Below are positions 9,404-22,920 of a DNA stretch of 64,000 nt, one piece after another. Made by a program: the position numbers and the translations under genes. Each line of letters begins with the position of its first letter. Positions within the stretch are counted from its first letter, which is position 1. The stretch lies in assembly GCA_018894105.1 (NCBI GenBank), contig CM032118.1, positions 29,182,690-29,246,689 on the forward strand, given 5' to 3'. A model generated the notes under the pieces. The model had not been told where the DNA came from. It made no database searches and saw only the letters and a list, made by a program, of their open reading frames with translations. The stretch comes from Jacaranda mimosifolia (lineage: Eukaryota; Streptophyta; Magnoliopsida; Lamiales; Bignoniaceae).

Positions 9404-12400
9404 CTTATAATGCATTCTTAACATGTTTATGCTGAACACTTCCAAGTTAGCCTCCATATATCACATGAAAGTCAAGTTTCTTATTGATATGAGGTAGGAC
9501 GGGTTCAAGGTGACCAATTCGTTGCTAGAAATGTGACGTAGAAGTAGAAAGGTTAGATTACTACAAAGATGACATGGAAATCGGTCGATCAGGCGCCTTA
9601 ATCACCTCAGATTCTTAACTAATGGAAGAAGAAGGTGAGCTAATTTAATTGAGTTGGCAGGGGAACTTTTAAATATCAAACTCATCCTTGGGAACCTAGA
9701 GAAAACCACTAATATAAAGGTAGGCTCCTAGCTCCCCTCGAGCTATGTCAATGCTTGGTAAATTTCTTACAAGCAAATGTAGATTTATTTTCCTTTTGTC
9801 TCGAGAATTAGTGGGGATAGATCCTAAGGTGATCAAGCATCAATTCAACATAGATCCTATCATGAAGCTAGTGACACAAAAGAAAAGGCACATTAGTTCT
9901 AGAAAATAGAAGTAGTATAGTTGTTAGATGTAGGTAGCATAGTGAAAATTAGATTCTAGAGTGGCTGCAAAAAGTGATCCTCATACCTAAAAATCCTAGG
10001 ATATAGCAAATATGCATTGACTTCTACGATCTAAACTGAGCATGCCACAAAGATTTTCATCCTCTTTAAAGAATTGACCACCTGGTGGATTTCACCTTAA
10101 GGTGTGAGTTACTCAGTATGATGCATAGGTCGAAAGGATATCACTATATTGACTCGACCTTAATGATTAAAAAGGTGTCAATTCCATTGCCTTGCAAATG
10201 ACTTCTTGTTATGTATTCATGGATTTTAGACTTAAAAATGCAGATGTGATATACCAACACTAGTAGAGAGGATGTTTTGAACGTACCTCGAGTAGAATAT
10301 GAAAGTTTGCATGGATGATATGCTCGTAAAGAGCTACCAAGTTGAGAATCACCTATGATCCAATGGAAACATTCAACACATTGAGAAGGTACAAGATGAA
10401 ATTGAACCATCAAAGTGTGTTCTCAAGGTTAGAAGTAGGAAATTTCTAGGTACATGGTTAGAGAACAAGGGATATAGAAACTAATCTGGAAAATCTAAGC
10501 CACATAGGATCACACTTCTCCCTAAACTATCAAAGAATTCCAGCATCCAATAAAGCGTTTAGTCACTCTAAACAATTTCATTTGCAAAGTTGCAAAGAAG
10601 AGCCTTCTTTTCAATAAAATACTAAAAAAATCTAGGAAGTTTGAACAAAATAAGGAGGCCAAAGTAAGTTTGAATAGTTAAAGGAGTATTTTAACATAGT
10701 TTCCACTATTTATCAAGCCAAATCGAGGTGAGACTATATGTTTATTTAGCTATTTCAAGGGCACATTATAAGATTGGTGTTGCTTAAGAGAAAGGTGGAG
10801 TGCAAAAGCTAATCTATCGCGTTCGTAAAGTGCTTCATGATATGATTGACGTATGTTAAGGGACAAAACATGTCATTAGCATTAATAATTGCCACATAAA
10901 GGTTAAGGCACATATTAACCACCCATTAAAGCAAGTGTTTGGCTGACTTAAAGTGTCTGGGAGACTGATCAAGCAGACCATTGAATTCGATGAATATGAC
11001 ATACAATTTGAACTCTACACCCCTATAAAGGCATAAGCTAGGTAGACTTGATAGCCAAGGTTACCTTCAAAGAAGATGAGATTAAATGTTTGTTATTACA
11101 CTTAGATGGATCCTCTACCTTAAAAATATGGTACTCATTAGCCTGGAAGGAGATGTCATGGATTTTGCAGCCGGGTTTACCTTCAGAGTATCTAATGATG
11201 AAGCAAAATATGATGCATTAGGGATGAGGTAATGCTTAGCTCTACCTTCAGAGTATCTGGCCTTCAATTATTTTAGCTAATATCAAAATAGGTTGCAAAG
11301 ATATATAAAGTAAAGAGGAAACAATAGTGAAGTGCTTGGCTAAAGTAGAAGAGTTCAAAAAGAATTTGGTGAAGTTTGTGACCTAGCACATACCTTGGGC
11401 CTAAAACTCTCATGCATATTATTTGGAAAAGTTGGCCTGCTTATTGGCTGATTGTAAGTTTCAGAAGTTTTTAGTCTAAGAGTTGTTAAACTAAGCTTTG
11501 AGCCTGAAATTAATATGATAACAGATATTGATGATTGGTGAGCTCCTGTCATCTGATATTTAAGAGAAGAGCCCAATGATAGGAAGATGTAAACACAAGT
11601 ATTAAGGTTCCTAGTCGGTGATATCTTGTACCATAGGTTATTTTCCTACTTTCTACTAAGGTGCTTGTCCACAACTCAAGCAGAATATATCTTAAGAGAG
11701 ATACATAGGATATACTGAGGCAACCATCTTAGAGGAGCAGCGTTTGTTGGAAAGGTGTTGAGAGCAGAATTCTTTCGGCCTATGATAAACGCTCAAGAAT
11801 TTGTCCAACAATATGAAAAATGTCATAAAAGTGCTACAATCATACATCAACCGACTACTCAATGACTATCATCAGTGCTTCTTGACCTTTTGCGCAGCGG
11901 GAGAAGTACATCACAGGACCATTTCCCCCAAGTATAGATTAAAGATAATTCTTTATAGTTGTTGAATACTTCATTAAGTAGATAGAAGCTGAGGCCTCGG
12001 CCAAGATCACAAAAAATAAGGTAATGAAATTCCTATGGAGTAACACCTTATGCCACTTTAGATTAAAGGTCTCATATAAGATATAGGAGACAGTTCAAAG
12101 GGAACAAGATTCGTGCTTGGTGTGAAGAAATGAACATCACCTGGTTGTTCAACTCGATCAAACACCCTCAAACTAACGGTTGAAAATTAAACATAACTGA
12201 GTGGAGGGGGATAGGTGAAGGAGTACCTCAAGTACTCTGCATGATACCGAACTACTTTGCAAGGTGCTACTAGAAAGACGCCTATTAATCTAGTTTATGG
12301 GATGCATGCCTTCATCCCGACTGAAATAGGAATAGAGATGCACTGGTTCGCTATTGCAATCAAGAAATTAATGAAGAACTTACAAGATAGAATTTAGGTC

Positions 12401-12814
12401 GAGTGGTGGAAAAATAAGACATAGCTAGAGCTACAATATTTGAGTATAAGCAAAGGGTTACACAGCTTTCAACCAAAAAGTGAAAATTCGCCCCTTGCAA
12501 GAGGAAGATATGGTACTTAGAGAAGCAAAAACATATTAACTTATCAGAAAGCTGGAGCCTTCTCATGAAGGGTAGTTTAAAGTAATCAAGGTGATATTTG
12601 GATGAGCTTATGAGTTGAAGGATGCCATGGGAAAAAAGTTACCTAGAGCTAGAATATCCAGAACTTGAAGAAGTTTTTTCTTTAGGAATTTTAAGAGACA
12701 TGTTTTGATTATGGTCTCATAGAATAAAGACCTCATTGCTTGTAATAGACTTTTGAATTTAAGTTTTCTAAAATCTAATGTCAGAAAAGAAGAGATCCAT
12801 TGAAATTATTATGC

Positions 12815-13290
12815 GAGTCTAAGCATGGAGCTTGGTTCCATAAATGAATGATGTGTCCCTAATTATACTTAGGTGCATAATTAGATATGTGAGCTTGAGC
12901 AGGGAGCTCAACTCCATAAGTAAATGATGTATTCTTAAGTTGTGTTTAGGCATATAACCTTTGTGTGAATTTGAGCATTGAGCTCAGCTCTGTAAGTCAA
13001 TGGTGTGTCATTAAGTTGTACTCAGGCATATATTAAGCATTGAACTAGGCTCCATAAATGAATGATGTGTCTTTAAGTTGTACTTAGGCACATAAACTAT
13101 TATGTTAGTTTGAGCATTGAGCTCAACTCTATAAGTGAATTATGTGTCCCTAAGTTGTACTTAGGGACATAAATTGCTTTCAGCATTGAACTCAACTTCA
13201 TAAGTGAGTGATGTGTCCTTGAGTTATAGTTAGGTGTATAAATTGTTATATGGGTTTAATTATTGAGCTCAACTCTAAATATTGCACCCT
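12815..13290. repeat. tandem repeat of about 75-90 bp, six or so degenerate units, in gypsy remnant 2
   Basis: A unit built as GAGCATTGAGCTCAACTC, then ATAAGTGAATGATGTGTC, then TTAAGTTGTACTTAGGCA, recurs from about 12818 to 13280 with indels of a few bases. Each unit contains the near-palindrome GAGCATTGAGCTC. The array lies between the end of integrase and the presumed antisense ORF, the same place as the hairpin series in remnant 1. Confidence 0.85.
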
Positions 13291-13399
13291 TAAGTATAAT
13301 ATTGCAATGAAATGACAAGGAATGACAGAGATAGCAAATTTTGTTCATTGATTATAGTAAGTGAAATACAAAGAAAAAAGGAAGAGGAAAAAAAAATAG

Positions 13400-14034
13400 A
13401 AAGGGGATAAAGGTCCTATTATGCCTGTGGAGGAGTTGGAGCAAGTTAGGGGCCTCAACAGAAGGAAAAAAGGGTTAGATCAGCAACTACAGCTTCATAA
13501 GAAGTTGTCGCTTCTTTCTATAACCTCTTCCTCATCCTTATCCTCTTCGTCCAAGCCCATACGTAAACAGTATAACCATCATTGCCTCTTTAGAAACTTC
13601 AAACCTTTATTACAATCATTCAACTTACCATGCTTCATCACCTCATGTTTGCAGTAGTCTAAACTATGATAGTAGAAATAGAGAGCTATACTTGCTACTA
13701 GTTCCTTAAAATGGTCAGGTTTGAGAACTTTATCAGTTAGCTTTAAAGTAGTCCGTCAGGAAATTTCGACTCGAAAAATTCCCCCCTCATTTCACGTTGG
13801 TCGTCCTCCTTAGCTCGATTGACCTTCTCAATGAAGGAAAGTTAAATATATACATGTTAAGAGATCAAGCTGCACTTGGTGGTAGCAAGCTCAATCATTA
13901 AGTTTGAATAACTAAACAGAGGTCAATTACCTATCTGGTGGGAAAATTTTAGGGAATCAGCAAAGATAAGAAAAACATTTTTCTCTAATTTTTTACGTAG
14001 CTCAAAGTGAATGAGTGTGTAGCATAAGGATTCA
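13400..14034 (-). other. possible antisense accessory ORF remnant of gypsy remnant 2
   Basis: By position this corresponds to the antisense ORF of remnant 1. The minus strand near 13520-13670 reads YCKHEVMKHGKLNDCNKGLK followed by an acidic EEDKDEEE stretch, which suits the acidic C-terminal part of such ORFs, but there is no firm match. The + strand open frame at 13421-13657 is serine-rich low complexity and probably not coding. Confidence 0.3.
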
Positions 14035-14044
14035 TGAAACAAAG

Positions 14045-16193
14045 CTAATAAACCTAAATCAAAACTTGTATACACACCTCCCAAGGATCAAATCATGTTG
14101 TTAATAAGGATTTGGAAGAGGATAAATACCTTGAATGCTCAAAAATCCAAGAAGAACCAAGATAAGCTTGAACACTTCAAAGTTGTCTTCAGTCGACATA
14201 GCAGGATTCCGAAAACTTTTGCCCTATCAAACTACCTCTGATTTGGATGAAATTTGGACATCACCTTACTAACACCTTGAAGAACAGTAAAAATTTCACC
14301 AAAATTAGAAATCGAAAAGTGGTCAAGATGTGCCTCCCATCAGACTGCCTTGTAGTGGATTTCCAAAGAGCAAAGACATCCAAATGTCTAGCCTCTAATG
14401 AAATGATCCACACACCATAGGCTACCTCCAATCAAACCTTAGTCAGTTGGAAAACCAAGGTATGAAGAAATGATGAAGGGCAAATTTAGGAGGGAAGGTA
14501 AAGAAGAAGGTGTGAAACTTCAACACATGAGTGAATCACACAATTTGGAGGGAAATTGGGAATCTAGCATGCATTGTCTTGATTGTGGCAGCCTATCTCT
14601 ATATATAGATGAGGGAAGGTGTGATGCTAGTTGGCATCACACCTCCCATGAGGTGAAGCGCCCCCTAAGTAAGGGATGGAGCATGTGAAATGTTAATTTT
14701 ACTTGCATTTGAATTTTATTTGGAATCTTTATTTCATCTCATAAAATATCATCCAAATAAATTTTAAATGCATCTCAAATGAACTCCTTGATGTGAATTT
14801 CCCTCCAAAATTAATTCTACACATTAATTAAATTAACCCCTTAATTTAATTAATTGGACTTGACTTAACTCTTTAAGTCACCTAGCTTAACTCTTTAAGC
14901 TAGAAGGTGTTAACTTAACTCCTTAAATTAACTTGACCAATTAATAATCATATGGAACCAATTGGTCTAATTTAACTCCTTAATTATTTTGATCAATTTA
15001 ACAATTAAATTAATCAAGTCAAAATGACCAAACATTAGCCAACCATTTTCCTCCACAAAATCGGTCACCAAGAAATTTTTTAACTCTTAGAAAATTCCCT
15101 TCATCAAATAGAACTTCTTATTGGCTTTTGTGTGTGACCCATTAGGTTCTACCAAAAAATTACATGGGCTCACGACTTTTGTGATATTTAGAATATTAAA
15201 TATTCATATTAGTTTAAACTCCTTTAAACTAAAAACTCAATTCAATTAATCTCTATTAATTGAAGAGTACCTAATCTCCATAGTCGATGTCCAACCTCAA
15301 GCCCATGGAGCCCAACTAATTGGCTAAAATGAATATGCTCTTGGAGAACCATTCTAGCTCTATACTTGCCATGAAAATATGGTAATTCGGTCTCCTATCT
15401 CCAAAAAGAAGGCTAGGGCAAGATATTTATCAGTTCCCTAATAGCTGCGATAACTATGTTTCTATTCTAATGTTCGATTTTCCTTTATGATCTCATCTTT
15501 GAAAAACTCATTTTTTAAATTATCATACTACCTTGTGCAAGGATTTCGTGGAATCAATCGTTATAGAATACATAGGAGATGCACTCCTCCTTCACAATAA
15601 CGAGGAAATGGATCCCATCTTGAATCTCACAAACCTCCATGCCTAAGTAGCTCATATCCATGTTCAACCCAGATGACTCGCAAAGTGGTTAAGGAAAAGC
15701 TAAAGTATGAGAACCTAAACACAAAGTTATCATGAATCCTCAAGTCTAAGGACTAATTATATGCAGTAGCATTAGCTAGAGAACTTGCAACTATTGACTT
15801 GCCACTACGGCTATCTAGTAGATTCTCCATATGGGCCTTCAGTGAATTTATTCTCTAACAAGTACCCACTGACATGCACTCATGTCTAACATGAATTGCT
15901 TATGAACTAGAATAATATCCAACCCTTTGGATTTATACATCATTAATGCTAGTCCGTCCAAATCTTAGATGCCATGTCTCATAAGATTCTACGACTTGGA
16001 ATATTTTAAGATCACGACCGTGTAAGACTTGTTTCATGATCACCACCCAATGTGTGACCAAGTTCAACCAAATGCTAGTGAAGTAAATTAAAGCATAAGA
16101 TAAAGATGATATGAATATCATTCAATCAAAATTGTATCACAACTGAAATAGTTTATATGCCAATCTAATTGGCTGCTGGACATTATTCCAACA
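14045..16193 (-). mobile_element. solo LTR of the copia family, minus strand
   Basis: This matches, in reverse orientation, the LTRs at 51403-53114 and 55338-57556. Its 5' end is TGTTGGAATAATG (read on the minus strand from 16193). Internal landmarks include the repeated TTAACTCYTTAAG words (14860-14940) and a TATA element CTATATATAGAG (14598-14609). Neither flank has a primer-binding site or polypurine tract, so it is a solo LTR. The 5-bp word CAAAG occurs at 14040-14044 and 16194-16198 and is a candidate target duplication. The 3' terminus is diverged and does not end in CA if that duplication is accepted. Confidence 0.75.
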
Positions 16194-16198
16194 CAAAG

Positions 16199-18595
16199 AG
16201 CTTGTCTATAAGCGAGCATCACCTAGGGCAGTTAGAAAAGAGTATCATTTCTCCAGAGATTTTGGACGAAAAAATATATAGAAAGTAAAAGCATTAAGAG
16301 AGTTGTCCAAGTAAGGACAAAGCATGGCATACCCTATCATCATAAAGATGGAGGTTCTGGTCCAGTAACATAAGAGAATACCATAGACCTAAGCTATATC
16401 CATAAGGAGTGAGTAGGCCAACTTGGAATTGCTCAATGTAAAAGTTAAAAGAATTGAGGACAATGAGGTCAATTTATAGGATTAGGAGTTAAAGGTATTA
16501 TAATTTTTAGGGATTCTAACAATCCCCCAAAAACTTATGTTGACTATCTTTAAACTCATTGCTGCATATTTTAAAAAAAATATTGGCCTTCGCAAGAATT
16601 GTTCTCTATGGGAGTGCTACCACATGGTGACAAAGCTAGAAGAACACAAATAGATAAAGATTTCAGATGGTTGTTGGAGCTTGAGAAAGACGGAGCAAGA
16701 GGTATAGAATATGCAGTACAGAGTTGAGCATAAGAAGAGGGTGGTGAATTGTGCTTCTTCAACTTTTTATACACAGTGGAATAACTTCAGAAATGATTAT
16801 TTCTTGATCCTGTTGATTCAGTATTCTCAACACTTAAGCAAATTATTGGTTTGTTGCAGTGTAATAAACAATGTGTATCATAGTAATCAATAAGTAAGCA
16901 ATGAGTAATAGTAAAGAATAAAGCAAGTAAAGTACACGGGAATTTTTGAGTGCTTCAGATCAAATGATCCTACTACTCTACCTAAGCTTTCAACTTAAAA
17001 TTTCGGGAAAATTCACTCTATCAATCTTATACAAAATGAAATCTAAGCTATTACAGAGATTTTTATAGGAGCAATCTTAACTCAAAATCTCCTGGGAGTA
17101 ATCCTAACTTAAATTATTACAAGCACAATCCTAGCCTAGTCCTTTACGGTATAAAAGGAGCAACCCTTAACTTTTACAGGGTCAGTCAAAAACCTTGATT
17201 CTTTAAGGTATGGAAGAACCCAACCTTGACTTTTTTGGGTTCAACCAACAACTCAATCCATTACGGTACAAAGGGACCAAACCTTGAATTTTTGTAAGCT
17301 TAGTTAAAAATCCAACATTTTATCAAGCTAAGGTCAAACAGTAATGAGTGTTTCATAAGGAAGCAAATTACTTTGCTGCTTTAACAATTTTTTACAGGAT
17401 AAAGTTTAAACTCAACTTTTATGGATAAAATCTAATCAATACTCTGTACTTCCCAAATAAATGAATTCCTTCAACACCCATAATTTGTGGATAATTCTTA
17501 ACTGGAGAACAGTACAGTCCCAAGTAAATATATTTTTTTAAGAACTACGACTTTATGGACAAGTCTTAACCTTATAAAAATGAGTGTAGTGAGTAGTGTG
17601 GTTAAGCTTATACAAAGCCTATATAAGAGATTTTGCTTAACTCACAATTTAAGAAAGTATAAAGATAGGGTTTGAGCATGTAAATTTGAGAGATTTTTGG
17701 TGAAAGCTTGAGAAAACTTGAAATGGGTGTAAGCGCAAGCTTGAATACTTCTTTAGAATTTCTCTCTGCAATTTGAAGTTTGTCTTGGAGTATTTACAGA
17801 CAAACTAGCCTTTTTATAAATGTTACTTATAAATATAGAGTCTTTCCACATTTTTCCTTTTTAGCTTGATAGACTCTACATTGCAATGATTGATTTCCTA
17901 GTTTTCTATTTTTGTGTAAGTGAGATATCAACACATACTACTTTCTCGAGAGCAATTTCAAACAATGTACTCAAATTTTAAATTTGTATGTTCAAGATTC
18001 TAGGTCATTTTGGTGGGAACAATCAATTCTTCTAGTGTTTTTATTGATAAGCACACGCTATTTGATTGCTTCTAGCCAACAAGAAACCATTTCTTCTTTC
18101 AATTTTTTCTTTTTTTGAAACTGAATCAGATATCAACCATTGCTTGATCCTTTGTATCTAAGAAAGAACCCTCCAAGAAAAATCATTAGTACCAACAGGT
18201 TGACTTGTTATCATCAAAACTAAAATTAAACCAATAGGTCAATAGAAGAGATACTTTTTAGAATGGACATTGAGGAAATTCAAAAGATGAAAATAGCAAA
18301 CTAGTAACCCTTAAGATTATGATAGAAAAACTAAAGAAATGAGCGAGATTTTAAGAGAGAAAAACAAGTTAGAGATAGAGAAAGATGGAACTTGGGCGAA
18401 CTTGAACTTGAGTGAAGAGAGAAAAGTAGAAAGCCTTAAACATATGTAGGTTAGGAACTATATAGTCTTGCTTGTTGGAAGTGGAATCTTAGAAGGTATT
18501 AAGGGATGAGGAAGAAATTTTTATAGCCAAGGGGTATAATCATTAGAATTGGTGTGGAAAGGGAAAAAAGATCCAAGCTATACACATATCCATGA
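16199..18595. other. AT-rich intergenic stretch, nothing recognised
   Basis: Open frames at 16571-16774 and 16711-16893 have no recognisable domain and overlap on opposite strands. The region around 17000-17700 has several TTACAGG/TTTACGGTA-type repeats and may be old LTR sequence, but I cannot assign a family. Confidence 0.3.
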
Positions 18596-18603
18596 GAAAC
18601 AAC

Positions 18604-19142
18604 TAGGAGTGTGCATTTGGTTAAAACCGACTGAACCAAACGCTTTGGTCGATTAACCAAAATTTTTTATTTTTTGAAGACCATAACCTTCGATTTTGGT
18701 TAAACCAAAAAAATCAATTAAAACCGAAATCGTAACCTAACCGGGAAAAAAAATCTTGTTTTTTGTACCAAAAAAGTGTGATAAAAGTTTGTTTGATAAA
18801 AGTAAGTTTGTTTACTAACAAATTTGAATTGGATTAATTATTCTTTTAGTACCAAAAAAATTATTCCATAAAAGTATATTGATAAAAAAATATTTATTTT
18901 TAGGTGAAAACGTTGAATTAGATTACTTTTTTTTGTATATTGAAAATATTTGTTTTGATAAAATTATAATTTATCTATTCTAAATAAATAAATTTAAAAT
19001 ATTATAAATTTAAGAAGATAAATAAATATTTTAATTATTTTATTTTTCAATTCGAACCGAACCTGGTTTGGTTAGATTTTATTTTTTCGATTTTTGGTTG
19101 GTTCAAACCTTCGGTAGGTTTTGATTTTTTTTTAACACCTCT
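18604..19142. mobile_element. hAT-type MITE with GGTTTAACC/AACCGAA words
   Basis: The left end TAGGAGTGTGCATTTGG and the reverse complement of the right end, AAGAGGTGTTAAAAAAAAA, share a short inverted repeat (AGGNGTGT). The flanking 8-mers GAAACAAC (18596-18603) and GAAAATAC (19143-19150) match at 6 of 8 positions, as expected for an old 8-bp duplication. Both ends are dense in TTGGTTTAACC, AACCGAA and ACCTTCGGT words with an AT-rich core. It has no coding capacity. Confidence 0.6.
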
Positions 19143-19150
19143 TGAAAATA

Positions 19151-20514
19151 CCTAGATTAATGTCATTTTTAATTTGTCATGATTAGGTGAAGCAAATGAC
19201 GAAGCACATTTTTGAAATTCAAAGAAACAAAGGACATTTAGAAGGCAGGTCCATCTCCTTAGTTAGCCCCTTTGAGGTTAGGAATAAAGGTGAGTGATGC
19301 TACCCATATTCTTACCTAATTAGCCAATCTACATGCTTGACCAGACCGGAGCATAGATGAAACCTCCATATCCACTAGTTGGGATGGATCAATTCACAAG
19401 AAACATTAGCTGATCAAACTTAAGCCAAACCCTAGAAGTTGAAGCGAAGAGGTCATTTTTCTAGGCCATTCTAAGGGGGAGTTGTGAGAAAAATCCATCA
19501 TGAAATCAGTTCAACAAATCTCTAAGGATGTGCTCCAACAAAAAAGGACTGAGTTGGAAGATAAGGATGCAAATTATAATTCGAGCTAGACTAAAGCGCA
19601 TTGGAGTCATCAAGCTAGTAGCTTGGGCAATCCGTAGGAGGTAGGCTTGCAAGGAGCTTATTCAGGTCCAAACACAGATACTAGGAAAACACAGCTAATT
19701 AAGGAAATGAATGTTGTCACTGAAACCCTCGATAATATTACCCTAAATTTCACTCCAGATATCAATAGTATAGGACATGAGGAGAGGAGTGCAGAGCATG
19801 ATTTATAGGTTGAGATCATAGTCTTGATGAGTATGATAGTACAACGAAATGAGTTTATAAATAAAAATTGATAGACGTACAAAAAGAGGACGCATTATTT
19901 TCACATAATCACTTATATTCTGTTTATGTTTTTAAGCATCATCTAACTTAGGCATCGGAAGGTTTTCATAGGAATAACCTCAGTATGGTAACCTTTGTGG
20001 TTGTCGAAAAGAGGTCAAGAGTTGGACAAGGTCAATTTGTGAGCTTGGAAGTCAAGGTAAGACAGATAAACATAAAATTATAAACCATATATTATAAATA
20101 TATATTACATATTCACATGCGTGCATTTATATACTTAAACGTAGTGTGCAATTACAAATTGCAAAGAGACACATAACTTTTATTAAAAAAAATCTGATCA
20201 AATAACTTTAATGAAAAAATTCTCCAAAACTAACTATCCAACTAAACATAACTTTAAAATACGTAATAACACATTTCATAATTATATTTTTTCTACCAAA
20301 AATAATATATGCTACAATATAATATCTCAAATTTTATTTTTATCAAATTACTTTGTCTCACAAAATTAATTATTGAAAAATGACATTTTACGAATCCCCT
20401 ACTAAGGTTCTTGCCCTAATAAATATATGGACTGAATTTCTTAATGGTGTCCCAATGAAGATAAATCCCTATACCTAATATATATTTGAATCCAAATCCT
20501 CAAGGGACACCATG
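19151..20514. other. intergenic stretch, possible old retrotransposon sequence
   Basis: No protein domain is recognised. The minus-strand open frame at 19658-19882 is unconvincing. Some segments (19430-19640) look like eroded internal retrotransposon sequence, but frames are too broken to say more. Confidence 0.25.
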
Positions 20515-20519
20515 TAGAA

Positions 20520-21180
20520 ATCGGGTTTAACCTTAGGGGGAGAATACTCACCTTCATCAACTATCTTTAGGTCAGTCATCAAGAACACACATAGACATCT
20601 AACATTGTATTTGTAATTAGCCACCTATAGGCCAGGGATTTATCCTATTTCTGACGATCATCCTTAGGTTGACCACTTATGTTTGAACACTTTGTATTGG
20701 ACCTTAGTTCAAGGAGCTCGCAAAAGCGAGGCTATCTAGGTGCCTCACGACCTCCACGAGGGCCCACTTGCTAAACAATTGGGTGCTTGCATTTAATGCG
20801 TCGCAAGCTCCACATCAACTGTTTCCATTCATATTTAATGCCGTTGAAAGGCTGCCAACCTAGTAGGTGGCCACGCATTCTACTGGTCGGTAGTGAAAAA
20901 ATGACCTAAGGTGCCCTTATGACCTCAGTAGGGCCAATTTATGACCATAGGTGTGATTAAGTATTTTCAACCTTGCACTCTGACATATTTCATTTATGAC
21001 TTAGATATGCTTTACTACCTCAAATTGCTCTTAACTTTAGTAACTACTATTATTCTTTTGCTCAACCTAGTTTAAGTATCGGAGGATTTTAGTTTAGGGC
21101 TACTACCTTAACTAGCCTAACACGCTCTCCTTTTATTTGCAAGTTTGGCTCACGCTCTAGTAGCTCGAACAAGCATCAAC
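20520..21180 (+). mobile_element. possible gypsy LTR fragment
   Basis: This stretch is less AT-rich than its surroundings. It contains AGCTCGCAAAAGCGAGGC (a small hairpin), CTCCACGAGGGCCCACTTG, and near its end GTATCGGAGGATTTTAG, a phrase typical of the 3' part of plant Tat-type gypsy LTRs. No internal region is attached with certainty and no ends were found. The assignment is a guess from word content. Confidence 0.3.
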
Positions 21181-21888
21181 TCAAATCTATTCAACCTTAT
21201 CCTAGAACCCAAACACTTTCAAAAATCTCCTTACAAATATTGCATTATCAAATTGAAAAATTATTGTTGAATCTTGAATTGAAATAAAAATATTGAAAAA
21301 TATTTTATTCATTTCAATCCATACAATTCTATACTTTAGAATATATAATTTGTATTTTTTACATGCCTATACAACGAAGAAATTTCAAATAAATGTTATT
21401 GTCGATAAGTTAACAATTATGAATCAATTATCTAACAATCAATTGATGTAGACCTGTCAATGGGTAGGGCGAAAACCCTATCCATACCCATACCGTAAAA
21501 TACCAAAATGATAAGACTCTTTGTTTTACCCTACTCAAATCAATTCAACCTTATCCTAGAACCCGGACACATTCAAAAGTCTCCTTACAAATATTGCATT
21601 ATCAATTTGAAAAATTATTGTTGAATCTTGAATTGAAATAAAAAGATAGAAAAATATTTTATTCATTTCAACTCATACAATTCTATACCTTAGAATATAT
21701 AATTTGTATTTTTTACATGCCTATACAATGAAGAAATTTCAAATAAATTTTATTATCGATAAGTTAACAATTATGAATCAATTATCTAACAATCAATTGA
21801 TGTAGGTCTGTCAATAGGTAGGGTGAAACCCTATCCATGCCTATACCCTAAAATTCCAAAATGTTAGTCAATTTGAGTTGGTTCTTGT
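21181..21888. repeat. 354-bp tandem duplication including a hAT left end and its flank
   Basis: The segment starting TCAAATCTATTCAACC at 21181 recurs from 21535 (TCAAATCAATTCAACC) with roughly 90% identity by eye across about 350 bp. Each copy runs through flank, the word AATTGATG, then TAGACCTGTCAATGGG or TAGGTCTGTCAATAGG and the GGTAGGG/CCCTATCC-rich start of the element. The copies differ by substitutions and small indels. Confidence 0.9.
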
Positions 21889-22920
21889 TTTACCCTACCT
21901 ATTCAAGGAGGCTCTGTACTCTACCCTACCCTATATAACTTAATACCCATTGAATTTAGTTTCCTGAATATAACTTTTTAGTGTTTTGATTAAATTTTTC
22001 ATATTAATAGATTCTTTTGGTACACGGTAACAAAAATGTATTATTGAAATTTAATTAGTGTATATATTTAATTTAATTTAATTAATTTTATACATTTAAT
22101 TTTATTGTACTATGTAAATAAAATAAAAAGATACTATTTTCCTTTCTAAAATCTGAATTAGTGAGAAAGGCATCATATAGTAGTCCACTTTCTTATATTG
22201 TTGGTTGGATCATATACTAACTAAGCACTATTTTTTAAAAAAATTATCTCTTTTTGAAAAGTATTTATTATTCAAATTTGACCCAATTCCTTCTTTATTT
22301 AGATAAAAAATATTATAAGTATTAGATAGCTCTTCTCTCCCTCATATATATATATATATATATTACATTTTCTCTCTAATTATATATTTTTTCTCTTTAA
22401 TTTTACATTTTTCATTTTTTCAAATAATTTTTTAATATAAAATATTTAAAAATATCATATAAAACTTCAAACTATATGTCATACTTTCTAATAAATAGAT
22501 TAATTTTTCATCATTATTTTTTTAGATGGTGTGAATTGCCGTGGACTCATATTTTATGGGCATATACTATTTACTTTAGAATGCAACAAGTGACTAAAGG
22601 AAATTGAGACAAAACAATGTGCATCGTGTGAATAGAATAAAATGTTTAAATATTTAAACAAAGATATATAAATTACTGAAAAAACATATTATTGTATAAA
22701 AATATTAAATATTTTTTATTATATTACTATATAATATAGGTACTGAAACGCGTGTGAACAGTGCAACTAGCGCGTGTGGCTTTTTTACATTTTTTTTTTT
22801 TTTGGCAAAACGGCATCGTTTTAGGTAAGGGTTGCTTTGTTTCTTTGTACTTTTTGCTTGGTTGGATGTTCCGAACTTTGTTGTTTTGTTAGTTTAGGTG
22901 TGGGCCCCTGCAATTGAGCA

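Larger units (their letters stand above)
9780..14034 (+). mobile_element. Ty3/gypsy retrotransposon remnant 2 (Tat-like), heavily decayed
   Basis: The order is reverse transcriptase start at 9798 (ELVGIDPKVIKHQFNIDP), the catalytic region near 10310 (CMDDMLVKSYQ in place of the usual YVDD block), RNase H remnants (about 10640-11000), second RNase H (about 11080-11420; LHLDGSS, NDEAKYDAL), and integrase (about 11620-12670, with H-H-C-C zinc finger remnants REIHR, GNHLRGAAF, CHKS). A tandem repeat array (12815-13290) and a 3' accessory region follow. Stops occur every few dozen codons. The domain order is the same as remnant 1, but it is more diverged. The precise ends are not resolved. Confidence 0.7.
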
